The notes: a model not told the origin generated them from the letters alone. A stretch of DNA of 35,755 nucleotides from SVKR01 sp963649145 (GCA_963649145.1 CAVJGI010000011.1:1-35755), one strand, 5' to 3'; counted from the first letter of the stretch, positions 7,632-15,981 are shown. Program-made: numbers and translations.

Positions 7632-7647
7632 CTTGATTTTTCGCTTA

Positions 7648-7836
7648 TCACACAGCGCGGGTAACCTTGCCGCTGCGCAGACAACGGGTGCATGCGTAGA
7701 CATGCTGGGGAGCTCCGTCAACGATCGCCTTCACGCGCTTCACGTTGGGCTTCCACATGCGGTTGGAACGTCTGTGAGAATGGCTCACCTTGATGCCGAA
7801 AGTGACACCCTTGTCGCAAAAATCACACTTTGCCAT
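7648..7836 (-). CDS. rpmB: Large-subunit ribosomal protein L28
   Basis: A 62-residue L28 of the zinc-binding type, with two Cys pairs: CDFC near the N terminus and CTRC near the C terminus. VSHSHRRSNRMWKPN is the rRNA-contacting signature. The product is a component of the 50S subunit. The start at 7836 has a GAGGAGGTG ribosome site. A longer frame upstream is not used because the first conserved residue is the MAKC start. It is monocistronic here, with its own promoter and terminator. Confidence 0.97.
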   Translation of the reverse strand: MAKCDFCDKGVTFGIKVSHSHRRSNRMWKPNVKRVKAIVDGAPQHVYACTRCLRSGKVTRAV

Positions 7837-7918
7837 CTTATGCTGCACCTCCTCGCTTTTCATTATTCTGGTCTTACCGCGCGCCCAAAAAGGGACGATA
7901 ACAGTAAACAGCTCATTT

Positions 7919-7947
7919 ATAATAGCAAAGCCGCGCGGAAAATGCAA
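7919..7947 (-). promoter_or_regulatory. Promoter of rpmB
   Basis: On the minus strand TTGCAT (7942-7947), 17 bp, TATTAT (7919-7924), giving a leader of about 75 bases before the rpmB start. Confidence 0.75.
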
Positions 7948-8028
7948 GAAAAATTTTCGCTTTTTCCGCGCTTTTTTCAAAAAAAGTTCCCCCGCGCGGA
8001 AAAATCCGCCCCGCGGCGGGGAAAGGGA

Positions 8029-8057
8029 TTGCCAAAACCGGGAAAATTGTATAAAAT
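8029..8057 (+). promoter_or_regulatory. Promoter of the hprK operon
   Basis: TTGCCA (8029-8034), 17 bp, TAAAAT (8052-8057). The leader is short, with GGAGG eight bases before the hprK start. Confidence 0.7.
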
Positions 8058-8089
8058 AATATGATAAAAGAAACCGACGGAGGTTCGAT

Positions 8090-9049
8090 ATGCAGAGCAA
8101 GTATTCCATGAAGCTGAAGACCATCGCGGACATCCACGAGATGGCGGTCGTCCACAAGGCGACGAACTACGAGACCGTAACGATCTCGAATTACGACGTG
8201 AGCCGCCCTTCGCTCCAGCTCATCGGCTTTTATGATTATTTTCAGCGCGAGCGCATCCATGTCTGGGGCAAGAGCGAGCAGGCGTTCTGGCTGACGCTCG
8301 GCGAGGAAAAGCGCGAGGAGGTCCTCGACCGTCTTTTCTCCGAGCGCATCCCCGCCATGGTCGTCTGCCACCGCGTCATCCCCCCCACGGAGATGGTCGA
8401 GGCGGCGCGCAAGTATGACGTGACGCTGCTCAGCACGGACGTGGACACCAGCGAGGTCATCGCCCAGCTCATCGGCACGCTGCGCAAATATCTCTCCCCG
8501 CGCGCCACGATCCACGGCGTTCTCGTGCAGGTCCACGGCGAGGGTCTGCTCATCACGGGCGAGAGCGGCATCGGCAAGAGCGAGGTCGCGCTGGAGCTCG
8601 TCAAGCGCGGCCACCGTCTCGTCGCGGACGACGCGGTGGAGCTGCATAAGCGCAGCCGCAACGTGCTCGACGGCTGCGCGCCGAAGATGATCCGTTACCT
8701 GATGGAGCTCCGCGGGCTCGGACTTGTCGACATCCGGCGGCTCTACGGCGTCGGCTCCGTGCTGCCCATCTGCAAGATCGACCTCGTGGTCAATTTCGTC
8801 CGCTGGGACGAGGGCACGGAGTATGACCGCATGGGGCTGGAGGACGAGACCGTCGCCTATCTCGGCGTGACGCTCCCGAAGGTGACGATCCCCGTCGCCC
8901 CGGCGCGGAACCTCGCCATCATTCTGGAGGTCGCCGCGATGAACAACCGCCAGAAAAAGCTCGGCTACAACACCGCGAAGGAGTTTTTGAAGCGCCACGA
9001 CACCTCGCTCGGCAAAGACGACGAGGGCGACGATCCGGAGCTTTTCTGA
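8090..9049 (+). CDS. hprK: HPr kinase/phosphorylase HprK
   Basis: A 319-residue bifunctional kinase/phosphorylase that phosphorylates Ser46 of HPr and so controls CcpA-dependent carbon catabolite repression. The Walker A GESGIGKSEVALELVKRGH and VADDAVEL lie in the C-terminal half; MELRGLGLVDIRRLYG is the HprK signature loop, and the N-terminal domain has the usual ~130 residues. Length is normal. GGAGG precedes the ATG. The murB ATG begins one base after its stop. Its presence supports a working HPr/CcpA circuit, relevant to the cre-like site at 25448. Confidence 0.96.
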   Translation: MQSKYSMKLKTIADIHEMAVVHKATNYETVTISNYDVSRPSLQLIGFYDYFQRERIHVWGKSEQAFWLTLGEEKREEVLDRLFSERIPAMVVCHRVIPPTEMVEAARKYDVTLLSTDVDTSEVIAQLIGTLRKYLSPRATIHGVLVQVHGEGLLITGESGIGKSEVALELVKRGHRLVADDAVELHKRSRNVLDGCAPKMIRYLMELRGLGLVDIRRLYGVGSVLPICKIDLVVNFVRWDEGTEYDRMGLEDETVAYLGVTLPKVTIPVAPARNLAIILEVAAMNNRQKKLGYNTAKEFLKRHDTSLGKDDEGDDPELF

Positions 9050-9050
9050 T

Positions 9051-9950
9051 ATGGAGAATCTTTGTCAAATGCTGCGCGCCGCCCTTCCGGGGCTGGACGC
9101 GCTGGAAAACGAACCTATGAGCCGCCACTGCTCGTTCCGCATCGGCGGCGCTGCCGCAGCGTTCTGCCGCGTTTCGGACGAGACGCAGCTCGCGGCGCTG
9201 CTCGCGCTGCTGCGGCGCGAGGGCGTGCCCTACGCCGTCATCGGCAGGGGCAGCAACCTTCTGGTGAGCGACGGCGGCTTCCCCGGCGCGGTCGTCCAGC
9301 TCGCGGACGATCCCGCCTCGCTCCGCCGCGAGGGGGACTGCGTTTCCGCTTGGGCGGGCGTGACGCTCGCGCGGCTCGCCGTTTTTGCGCGCGAGCAGGG
9401 GCTCGCCGGGCTGGAGTTTGCCCACGGCATCCCCGGCTCGCTGGGCGGCGGCATCCTCATGAACGCCGGGGCTTACGGCGGCGAGATGAAGGACGTTGTC
9501 GTCTCCGTGCGCTATTTGGACGCGGCGGGCGCGGTCTGCGAGACGGCGAAGCCGGGCTTTGCTTACCGCCGCAGCCGCTTTTCAGACAGCGGGGAGATCG
9601 TCCTCGGCGCCGCGCTCCGGCTGCGGTCCGACGCCCCGGACGCCATCGCCGCGCGTATGGCGGAGCTCTGGGAAAAGCGCAGCGCGAGCCAGCCGCTCAG
9701 CCTGCCGAGCGCGGGCAGCACCTTCAAGCGCCCGGCGACGGGCTACGCCGCCGCGATGATCGACGGGGCAGGCTGCAAGGGGCTCGCCGTCGGCGGCGCG
9801 CAGGTGAGCGAAAAGCACGCCGGCTTCATCGTCAACCGCGGCGGCGCGACCGCGGCGGACGTGAAGGCGCTCATGGCGGAGGTGCAGCGCCGCGTGCTGG
9901 AAAAATACGGCGTGGAGCTCCAGCCCGAGGTGCGCTTTCTCGGCGGCTGA
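9051..9950 (+). CDS. murB: UDP-N-acetylenolpyruvoylglucosamine reductase MurB
   Basis: A 299-residue FAD enzyme that reduces UDP-GlcNAc-enolpyruvate to UDP-MurNAc in the cytoplasm (peptidoglycan precursor synthesis). FAD-binding features are VIGRGSNLLVSDGGF and AHGIPGSLGGGILMNAGAYG; the active-site serine lies in LPSAGSTFKRP, and the C terminus has HAGFIVNRGGATAADV with YGVELQPEVRFLG. This is the short type II form common in Firmicutes. It sits in the hprK-murB-rapZ order seen in several Clostridia. Confidence 0.96.
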   Translation: MENLCQMLRAALPGLDALENEPMSRHCSFRIGGAAAAFCRVSDETQLAALLALLRREGVPYAVIGRGSNLLVSDGGFPGAVVQLADDPASLRREGDCVSAWAGVTLARLAVFAREQGLAGLEFAHGIPGSLGGGILMNAGAYGGEMKDVVVSVRYLDAAGAVCETAKPGFAYRRSRFSDSGEIVLGAALRLRSDAPDAIAARMAELWEKRSASQPLSLPSAGSTFKRPATGYAAAMIDGAGCKGLAVGGAQVSEKHAGFIVNRGGATAADVKALMAEVQRRVLEKYGVELQPEVRFLGG

Positions 9951-9976
9951 TTATCTTTTTTTACGGAGGAAAAGCG

Positions 9977-10834
9977 ATGAAATTCCTGATCATCTCCGGC
10001 ATGTCCGGCGCGGGAAAGACCCGCACAGCAGACGTTCTGGAGGACATGGACTTTTACTGCGTGGACAATATGCCCGCCGCGCTGCTGCCGAAGCTCGCGG
10101 AGTTCTGCATGGGTATGGGCGGCCGCTACGAAAAGGTCGCGCTCGTGACGGACATCCGCGACGCCGGCGGCGTGGACGCGATCTTCGCCTCGCTCGACAA
10201 GCTCTGGGAGCTCGGCTGCGAGTATGAGATCCTCTACGTCGAGGCGGACGAGGCAACGATCATCAAGCGCTACAAGGAGTCGCGCCGCCCCCACCCGCTT
10301 CAGGCGGAGGCGGGCAGCATCGGCGCCGCCGTCGCGCTGGAATCCCGGCGGCTCGAACGGCTGCGCGACAACGCCGACTATGTGATCAACACGAGCAATT
10401 TAACGCTCGGTCAGCTCCAGAGTGAGCTGTTCCGCCTGTTCTCCGACGAGGGCGCGAAGCGCACGCTTCAGGTGACGGTGATGAGCTTCGGCTTCAAATA
10501 CGGTCTGCCCATCGAGGCGGACATGGTGCTCGACGCGCGCTTTCTGCCGAACCCCTACTATGTCGCCGCGCTGCGCGAAAAAACGGGGCTGGACGCGCCC
10601 GTGCGGGACTTTATCTTTCAGTACGAAAACGCGCGGGAATTCCTCCGCCGCGTGACGGAGCTGCTGGAGTTCCTGCTGCCGCAGTACGTTGAGGAGGGCA
10701 AGCACTCGCTGACCGTCGCCGTCGGCTGCACGGGCGGACGCCACCGCTCCGTCGCCGTGGCGGACGCGCTCTGCAATGCCGTCCGAACCAAGGGCGGCGA
10801 CGCCCAGCTCGTGAACCGCGATATCGAGAAATAA
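9977..10834 (+). CDS. rapZ: RapZ/YvcJ nucleotide-binding protein
   Basis: A 285-residue RapZ family protein. The P-loop GMSGAGKTRTADVLED lies at the N terminus (GMSGAGKT at residues 8-15), followed by DFYCVDNMPAALLPKL; the C-terminal domain holds SFGFKYGLP and the CTGGRHRSV loop typical of the family. In enteric bacteria RapZ guides RNase E to a small RNA; in Firmicutes YvcJ binds nucleotides and affects competence. The ATG at 9977 is preceded by CGGAGGA. A longer frame starting at 9062 reads through murB in the wrong frame and is not real. The usual next gene, yvcK, is missing here. Confidence 0.95.
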   Translation: MKFLIISGMSGAGKTRTADVLEDMDFYCVDNMPAALLPKLAEFCMGMGGRYEKVALVTDIRDAGGVDAIFASLDKLWELGCEYEILYVEADEATIIKRYKESRRPHPLQAEAGSIGAAVALESRRLERLRDNADYVINTSNLTLGQLQSELFRLFSDEGAKRTLQVTVMSFGFKYGLPIEADMVLDARFLPNPYYVAALREKTGLDAPVRDFIFQYENAREFLRRVTELLEFLLPQYVEEGKHSLTVAVGCTGGRHRSVAVADALCNAVRTKGGDAQLVNRDIEK

Positions 10835-10937
10835 AAGCGTCAAACGGGACCCACTACGCCGGCGAACTTAAGCGAGGCTTTTTAGCAAACCGATAAACCG
10901 TTCTGACAAAACTTTTTGAGGGAGGGAGAACCACACC

Positions 10938-11843
10938 ATGTCATTTTCCGGCAGCGTCAAGGCGGAGCTTTGCCGCGCCGCCGTCTCCCGCCCCTGCTGC
11001 GCCGCGGCGGAGGCTTACGGCGTGCTGCTCTATGCCAACAGCTTCACCGCGCGGGAGGTGCGCATCGTCACCGCCTGCCCGGAGCTCGCCCAGCGGCTCC
11101 CGCGGCTCTGGAAGCGCGCCTTCGGCTTCCCCTTCGATTCCGTCGGCGCGTCAAGCGGCGGCAAGACCGTGCTCACGGTGACGGACCCGGCGCGCATCCG
11201 CGCCATATTCGCCCGCTTCGGCTATGACGCGGAGACCAATTTTGCCCACCACATCAACTTCGGTCTGCTGGAGGAGGACTGCTGCCGCGCTTCGTTCATC
11301 CGCGGCGCGTTTCTCGCCGGCGGCAGCGTCACGGACCCGGAAAAGCGCTATCATTTAGAGCTCGTGACGGACCACAAAAGCGTCTCCGCCGAGGCGTTCA
11401 CGCTGCTGCTGGAGATGGGCTTTTCGCCGAAGGACACCGTCCGCGCCGGCCACTATGTGACCTATTTCAAGCAGTCCGAGGCGATCGAGGACCTGCTGAC
11501 CACCATCGGCGCGCCGAACGCGGCAATGGAGCTGATGAGCGCCAAGGTGGAGAAGGACATGCGCAACGCGGTGAACCGCCGCGTCAACTGCGACAGCGCG
11601 AACGCGGACAAGATCGTCTCCGCCGCACAAGCCCAGCTCGACCGCATCCGCGAGCTTGACCGCGCCGTCGGCATCGAAAACCTCCCCGCCGGACCCGCGC
11701 AGGCGGCGTTCCTCCGCGTCGCGAACCCCGAAGCAAGTCTGGCAGACCTCGCGATGCTCGCCGACCCGCCGGTGAGCAAGAGCTGCATCAACCATTGGAT
11801 GCGGAAACTGATGACGCTCGATGTTTCGGAGCTGAGCGAGTAG
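10938..11843 (+). CDS. whiA: DNA-binding protein WhiA
   Basis: A 301-residue WhiA homologue. The N-terminal two thirds is a degenerate LAGLIDADG homing-endonuclease fold (SFIRGAFLAGGSVTDPEKRYHL is split as SFIRGAFLAGGS and TDPEKRYHLE), and the C-terminal ~85 residues form a helix-turn-helix (RVANPEASLADLAML, ending in VSKSCINHWMRKL). WhiA controls sporulation septation in actinobacteria and affects division and chromosome segregation in Firmicutes. GGGAGGG precedes the ATG. The 103-base gap after rapZ has no gene I can recognise. Confidence 0.94.
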   Translation: MSFSGSVKAELCRAAVSRPCCAAAEAYGVLLYANSFTAREVRIVTACPELAQRLPRLWKRAFGFPFDSVGASSGGKTVLTVTDPARIRAIFARFGYDAETNFAHHINFGLLEEDCCRASFIRGAFLAGGSVTDPEKRYHLELVTDHKSVSAEAFTLLLEMGFSPKDTVRAGHYVTYFKQSEAIEDLLTTIGAPNAAMELMSAKVEKDMRNAVNRRVNCDSANADKIVSAAQAQLDRIRELDRAVGIENLPAGPAQAAFLRVANPEASLADLAMLADPPVSKSCINHWMRKLMTLDVSELSE

Positions 11844-11852
11844 CTTCATGAA

Positions 11853-11962
11853 ATCCGCCCTTTGGGGCGGATGAAATCTGCTTCGCAGATGAAATCCGGG
11901 CTGTGCCCGGATGAAATCCCCGCTGCGCGGGGGAGGTTTAAAGTGAGCGCCTTACGGCGCAC
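11853..11962 (+). repeat. Tandem array of GAA-linked hairpins
   Basis: Four perfect or near-perfect hairpins stand head to tail: ATCCGCCC/GGGCGGAT (11853-11872), ATCTGC/GCAGAT (11876-11890), ATCCGGGC/GCCCGGAT (11894-11912) and ATCCCCGC/GCGGGG (11916-11932), with loops of three or four bases. Each of the first three ends in GAT and is joined to the next ATC by GAA, so ATGAAATC recurs. A fifth hairpin, GCGCC/GGCGC (11947-11960), follows just before the dnaE ribosome site. Stem sequences vary while pairing is kept. Confidence 0.85.
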
Positions 11963-11988
11963 AAATTTAAAAAAGGAGACCACGCCTT

Positions 11989-14900
11989 ATGTCCTTTGTC
12001 CACCTGCATGTCCACAGCGAATATAGCCTGCTCGACGGCGCTTGCCGCGTGGAGGAGCTGCCGGCGCGCGCGGCGGAATTGGGGCAGACGGCGCTTGCGA
12101 TCACGGACCACGGCGTTATGTACGGCGCGGTCGCGTTTTATAAGGCGTGCCAAAAGGCGGGCGTAAAGCCCATCATCGGCTGCGAGGTCTACGTCGCCCC
12201 CCGGCGGCGCACGGACCGGGAGCACAGTCTCGACGGCGACTACACCCACCTCGTGCTGCTCTGCAAAAACGAGGCGGGCTACCGCAACCTCTGCTATCTC
12301 GTCTCCATGGGCTTTCTGGAGGGCTTTTACAGCAAGCCGCGCATCGACTGGGAGCTGCTCCACGCCCACGCGGAGGGGCTTATCTGTCTCTCCGGCTGCC
12401 TTGCCGGGGACATCCCGCAAAAGCTCGTCCGCGGCGAATACGAGGCGGCGAAGGCGCGCGCGGAGGAGCTGCACGCGCTTTTCGGCGAGGATTTTTACCT
12501 CGAAATTCAGGACCACGGCATTCTGGACGAGCGCCGCGCGATGAACGGTCTGCTGCGCTTAAACGAAGAGACCGGCATCCCCATCGTGCTCACGAACGAC
12601 GCGCACTATCTCCGCCGGGAGGATGCCGCGGCGCAGGACGTGCTGCTCTGCATCCAGACCGGCAAGACGATGGACGAGCCGGGGCGCATGAAGTTCGAGG
12701 GGCAGGAGTTCTATTTAAAAGGCGAAGCGGAGATGGCGGCGCTGCTGCCCGAACGCCCGGACGCGATGGAAAACACGGCGCGCATCGCGGAAAAATGCAG
12801 CTTTGACTTTGAATTCGGCCACTATCACCTGCCGGAATTTCAGCTCCCGGAGGGCGAGACGGACAGCTTTTCCTACCTGAAAAAGCTCTGCCTCGCCGGG
12901 CTGGAAAAGTGCTATCCGGACCATCCGGAGGCGCGGCGGCAGCTCGACTATGAGCTGGGCATCATCGCCCGCATGGGCTTTGTGGATTACTTCCTGATCG
13001 TCTCGGACTTCGTGGGCTACGCGAAGCGCCGCGGCATTCCCGTCGGTCCCGGCCGCGGCAGCGCCGCCGGCAGCGTCGTCAGCTACTGCCTCTCCATCAC
13101 GGACGTGGACCCGATCAAATACAGCCTCTATTTCGAGCGCTTCCTAAACCCGGAGCGCGTTACCATGCCGGATATCGACATGGACTTCTGCATCCGCCGT
13201 CGGCAGGAGGTCATCGACTATGTTGCACGCAAATACGGCGCGGACCACGTCGCCCAGATCGTCACCTTCGGCACCATGGCAGCCAAAAACGCCATCCGCG
13301 ACGTCGGGCGCGTGATGGGCGTCAGCTACGCGGAGACGGACCAGTGCGCCAAGGCGGTGCCGAATGCGCTGCATATCACGATCCAAGAATCGCTCACGCT
13401 CAGCAAGCCGCTGAAGGAGCTCTATGAGCGCGACGAGCGCATCCGAAAAATGATCGACACCGCCCGCGCGCTGGAGGGCATGCCGCGCCACGCCTCCACC
13501 CATGCCGCCGGCGTCGTCATCACGAAAAAGCCCGTTTACGAATACGTCCCCCTCGCGAAAAACGACGAGTCCGTCGTCACGCAGTACCAGATGACGACGC
13601 TGGAGGAGCTGGGGCTGCTCAAAATGGACTTTCTCGGTCTGCGCAACCTCACCGTGCTCGACGACGCGGTCCAGCTCGTCCGGCGGCACACGCCGGATTT
13701 CGCGGTCGAGTCCGTCCCGGAGGACGACCCCGCCGTGTTCGCCATGCTCCAAGCCGGGCGCACGAGCGGCGTGTTCCAGCTCGAAAGCAGCGGCATGACC
13801 GGCGTCTGCGTCGGCTTGAAGCCCAAAAGCATCGAGGACATTACCGCCATCATCGCGCTCTACCGCCCCGGTCCCATGGAGTCCATCCCCCGCTTCCTCG
13901 CCTGCGCGGGCGACCCGGCGAAGGTGACGTATAAGCACCCGCTGCTGGAGGGCATCCTCAGCGTCACTTACGGCTGCATCGTCTATCAGGAGCAGGTCAT
14001 CGAAATTTTCCGCCGTCTTGCGGGCTACTCGCTCGGTCAGGCGGACATGATCCGCCGTGCGATGAGCAAGAAAAAAGCCAAGGACGTCGCGCGCGAGCGC
14101 ACCGCCTTCGTCCACGGCGACCCGGAGCGCGGGATCGTCGGCTGCAAAGCCAACGGCATTCCCGAAGACGTCGCCGAGAGCATCTACGACGAGATCAACG
14201 ACTTCGCAAACTACGCCTTCAACAAGGCCCACGCCGTGAGCTACGCGATCGTGGCTTACCGCACGGCGTATATGAAATGCCACTACCCGCGCGAATATAT
14301 GGCGGCGCTGCTCACGAGCGTGCTCGACTGGAGCGACAAGGTCGCGGGCTACATCGCGGAGTGCCGCGAGATGGGCATCCGCCTGCTCCCGCCGGACATC
14401 AACGAGTCCGACGCGGACTTCACCGTCGCGGGCGAGAATCTGCGCTTCGGGCTCGCCGCGGTGAAAAACGTCGGTCGCGGCTTCGTCCAGTCGCTCATGG
14501 CGGAGCGCGCGCGGAACGGCCGCTTCACCGCGCTCGACGAGTTCTGCACCCGTATGTACGGGCAGGACCTCAACCGCCGCGCCATCGAGAGCCTCATCCG
14601 CGCCGGTGCCTTCGATTCCCTCGGCTATCGCCGCCGCGCGCTGCTTCAGGTGCTCGACGACGTGCTCGACGGCGTCGCCTCCGCCGGGCGCAAGAATGTC
14701 GCCGGTCAGCTCGACATGTTCGGCATGAGCGACGACGGGGACGGTCCGGAGCCGATGCGGCTGCCGGACGTGCCGGAATTTGACCGCCGCGAGCTGATGG
14801 CGATGGAGCGCGAGATGACCGGGCTTTACCTCAGCGGCCACCCGATGGATGATTACCGCGACAAGGTGAAAAAGCTGGGCGCGACACCCATCGGCGACAT

Positions 14901-15441
14901 TCTGCGCGACTTCGCCGGAGACGGCGGACCGGAGCGCTTCCACGACGGGGAATACGTCACCGTCGCCGGTATCATCGGCAGCTACAAAACGCGCACGACG
15001 CGGAATAATTCCCTCATGGCTTACGTCACGATCGAGGACGACAGCGGACACTTGGAGCTTGTCGTGTTCCAGCGCGCGCTGGACGGCGGCGGGGCTTACC
15101 TGCGCGACGGCGCGGCGATTTTGGTCCGCGGGCGCATCTCCGTCCGCGACGAGAAGGAGCCGCAGATCACGGTCGACTCCATCCGTCCCCTCAGCGACCT
15201 CGACCCCGTCCCCGGCGCGCCGGAGCCGTCGAAGAAAAAGCTCTTCGTCAAGCTCCGCAGCGACGACGCTGCCGCCCTCCGCCGCATCGACCTCCTGCTC
15301 GAAATGTTCCCCGGCGAGGACACGATGGTCCAGTATTTCGCCGACCTGAAAAAACAGCGCACCACCGGCTGCCTCATCCACAACGCGCTGGTGCAGGAGC
15401 TGAAGGAGCGGTTTGGGGAGGAGAATGTGGTTGTAAAGTAA
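11989..15441 (+). CDS. dnaE: DNA polymerase III subunit alpha DnaE
   Basis: An 1150-residue replicative polymerase. It opens with the PHP domain (VHLHVHSEYSLLDG, AITDHGVMYG, about 1-270). The polymerase core holds GPGRGSAAGSVVSYCLSI and PDIDMDF with catalytic aspartates at 395, 397 and 399, plus NKAHAVSYAIVAYRTAY in the fingers/tau-binding region. A helix-hairpin-helix region and an OB fold (VTVAGIIGSYKTRTTRNNS, about 980-1070) follow. In Firmicutes that also have PolC, DnaE extends lagging-strand primers. AAAGGAG precedes the ATG, directly after the hairpin array. Confidence 0.97.
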   Translation: MSFVHLHVHSEYSLLDGACRVEELPARAAELGQTALAITDHGVMYGAVAFYKACQKAGVKPIIGCEVYVAPRRRTDREHSLDGDYTHLVLLCKNEAGYRNLCYLVSMGFLEGFYSKPRIDWELLHAHAEGLICLSGCLAGDIPQKLVRGEYEAAKARAEELHALFGEDFYLEIQDHGILDERRAMNGLLRLNEETGIPIVLTNDAHYLRREDAAAQDVLLCIQTGKTMDEPGRMKFEGQEFYLKGEAEMAALLPERPDAMENTARIAEKCSFDFEFGHYHLPEFQLPEGETDSFSYLKKLCLAGLEKCYPDHPEARRQLDYELGIIARMGFVDYFLIVSDFVGYAKRRGIPVGPGRGSAAGSVVSYCLSITDVDPIKYSLYFERFLNPERVTMPDIDMDFCIRRRQEVIDYVARKYGADHVAQIVTFGTMAAKNAIRDVGRVMGVSYAETDQCAKAVPNALHITIQESLTLSKPLKELYERDERIRKMIDTARALEGMPRHASTHAAGVVITKKPVYEYVPLAKNDESVVTQYQMTTLEELGLLKMDFLGLRNLTVLDDAVQLVRRHTPDFAVESVPEDDPAVFAMLQAGRTSGVFQLESSGMTGVCVGLKPKSIEDITAIIALYRPGPMESIPRFLACAGDPAKVTYKHPLLEGILSVTYGCIVYQEQVIEIFRRLAGYSLGQADMIRRAMSKKKAKDVARERTAFVHGDPERGIVGCKANGIPEDVAESIYDEINDFANYAFNKAHAVSYAIVAYRTAYMKCHYPREYMAALLTSVLDWSDKVAGYIAECREMGIRLLPPDINESDADFTVAGENLRFGLAAVKNVGRGFVQSLMAERARNGRFTALDEFCTRMYGQDLNRRAIESLIRAGAFDSLGYRRRALLQVLDDVLDGVASAGRKNVAGQLDMFGMSDDGDGPEPMRLPDVPEFDRRELMAMEREMTGLYLSGHPMDDYRDKVKKLGATPIGDILRDFAGDGGPERFHDGEYVTVAGIIGSYKTRTTRNNSLMAYVTIEDDSGHLELVVFQRALDGGGAYLRDGAAILVRGRISVRDEKEPQITVDSIRPLSDLDPVPGAPEPSKKKLFVKLRSDDAAALRRIDLLLEMFPGEDTMVQYFADLKKQRTTGCLIHNALVQELKERFGEENVVVK

Positions 15442-15481
15442 AAGCGTCAAAAAGTCCTGACGCTGCGGCGAAGCCGCACCT

Positions 15482-15643
15482 TTTAAAGGCCTCCCTGTGC
15501 AAGGGAGGCTGTCACGGCGAAGCCGTGACTGGAGGGTTGTAAGCTTCCGGAATATCCAAGCTTGGCGTTTTCGGAAGCTCGGCAACAACCCCTCAGTCGC
15601 GGCTACGCCGCGCCAGCTCCCCTTGCACAGGGGAGCCTTTAAA
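15482..15643 (+). repeat. Palindromic dispersed repeat, copy B (complete)
   Basis: The element runs from TTTAAAGGC to GCCTTTAAA. Its left half and the reverse complement of its right half are homologous: both read TTTAAAGGC, a CTCCC/CCCC hairpin around TGTGCAAGG, GCTG, a C/G-rich hairpin, GACTG and GAGGGTTGT or GAGGGGTTGT. The centre is closed by GGGTTGT/ACAACCC. No reading frame is conserved. It lies between dnaE and a small gene. Confidence 0.9.
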
Positions 15644-15719
15644 CCCACAGCTCGTGGAAGGTGTTTGGCGTTTTGCCTAAATCAAATGTAAAGAAACTGT
15701 AAAATCCGCCCAAAAGCTC

Positions 15720-15748
15720 TTGACGCGGCGGGGAAATGGGACTATACT
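15720..15748 (+). promoter_or_regulatory. Strong promoter of the small gene
   Basis: TTGACG (15720-15725), 17 bp, TATACT (15743-15748): near consensus. Upstream at 15687-15704 lies the direct repeat TGTAAAG-aaac-TGTAAAA, a possible binding site. Confidence 0.85.
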
Positions 15749-15782
15749 GCGAAGCGTAAACCAATAAAAGGAGGTGTTGCTT

Positions 15783-15860
15783 ATGCTGCGAAACTATCCG
15801 GGCGTTGATATCGACGACATGATCTACGGCGAGTGCGACGGCACCGTCAGTGATCGCTGA
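15783..15860 (+). CDS. Small 25-residue peptide, unrecognised
   Basis: ATG at 15783 is preceded by AAAAGGAGGTG, the strongest ribosome site in the window, and the frame stops at 15858-15860. The product is short and acidic: MLRNYPGVDIDD, then MIYGECDGTVSDR. It has one cysteine and no signal peptide or membrane segment. A near-consensus promoter lies 35 bases upstream and two terminators follow directly, so it is a transcription unit of its own, about 190 bases long. I do not recognise a family. It could be an expressed micropeptide, a leader, or the readable part of a small regulatory RNA. Confidence 0.65.
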   Translation: MLRNYPGVDIDDMIYGECDGTVSDR

Positions 15861-15880
15861 AAAGCCCGAACAAAGGTGAG

Positions 15881-15907
15881 CCACGCCGATGCGCGTGGTA
15901 TTTTTTT
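15881..15907 (+). terminator. First terminator of the small gene
   Basis: CCACGC (15881-15886), six-base loop, GCGTGG (15893-15898), then TA and seven T. Confidence 0.8.
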
Positions 15908-15951
15908 ATCCGTTTGCCGGAGCAAAGCGCTCCGGCAGACGGATGTTTTTT
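15908..15951 (+). terminator. Second terminator of the small gene
   Basis: ATCCGTTTGCCGGAGC (15908-15923) pairs with 15929-15944 across AAAGC with one mismatch, followed by G and six T. Two terminators in series give tight insulation from the tRNA promoter. Confidence 0.85.
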
Positions 15952-15981
15952 CAAAAAGCCGCAAAAGGCGGAATATTTTGC

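Noticed and set aside
9062..10834. A 590-codon open frame covering murB and rapZ.
   Set aside because: Its first part is murB read in the wrong frame (arginine-rich, no family motifs). Only the part from ATG 9977, with its own GGAGG, is a gene (rapZ).
10835..10937. A remnant of yvcK between rapZ and whiA.
   Set aside because: No stretch in any frame resembles YvcK; the gap is too short and has no recognisable motif.
11853..11962. CRISPR array upstream of dnaE.
   Set aside because: The recurring part is about 8 bases and the intervening segments are self-complementary hairpins, not spacers. There are no cas genes.
13144..15648. An 834-codon minus-strand frame opposite dnaE, and a 675-codon one opposite the binding protein (19636-21663).
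   Set aside because: Long antisense frames are expected opposite GC-rich genes. Neither shows protein motifs, ribosome sites or promoters.
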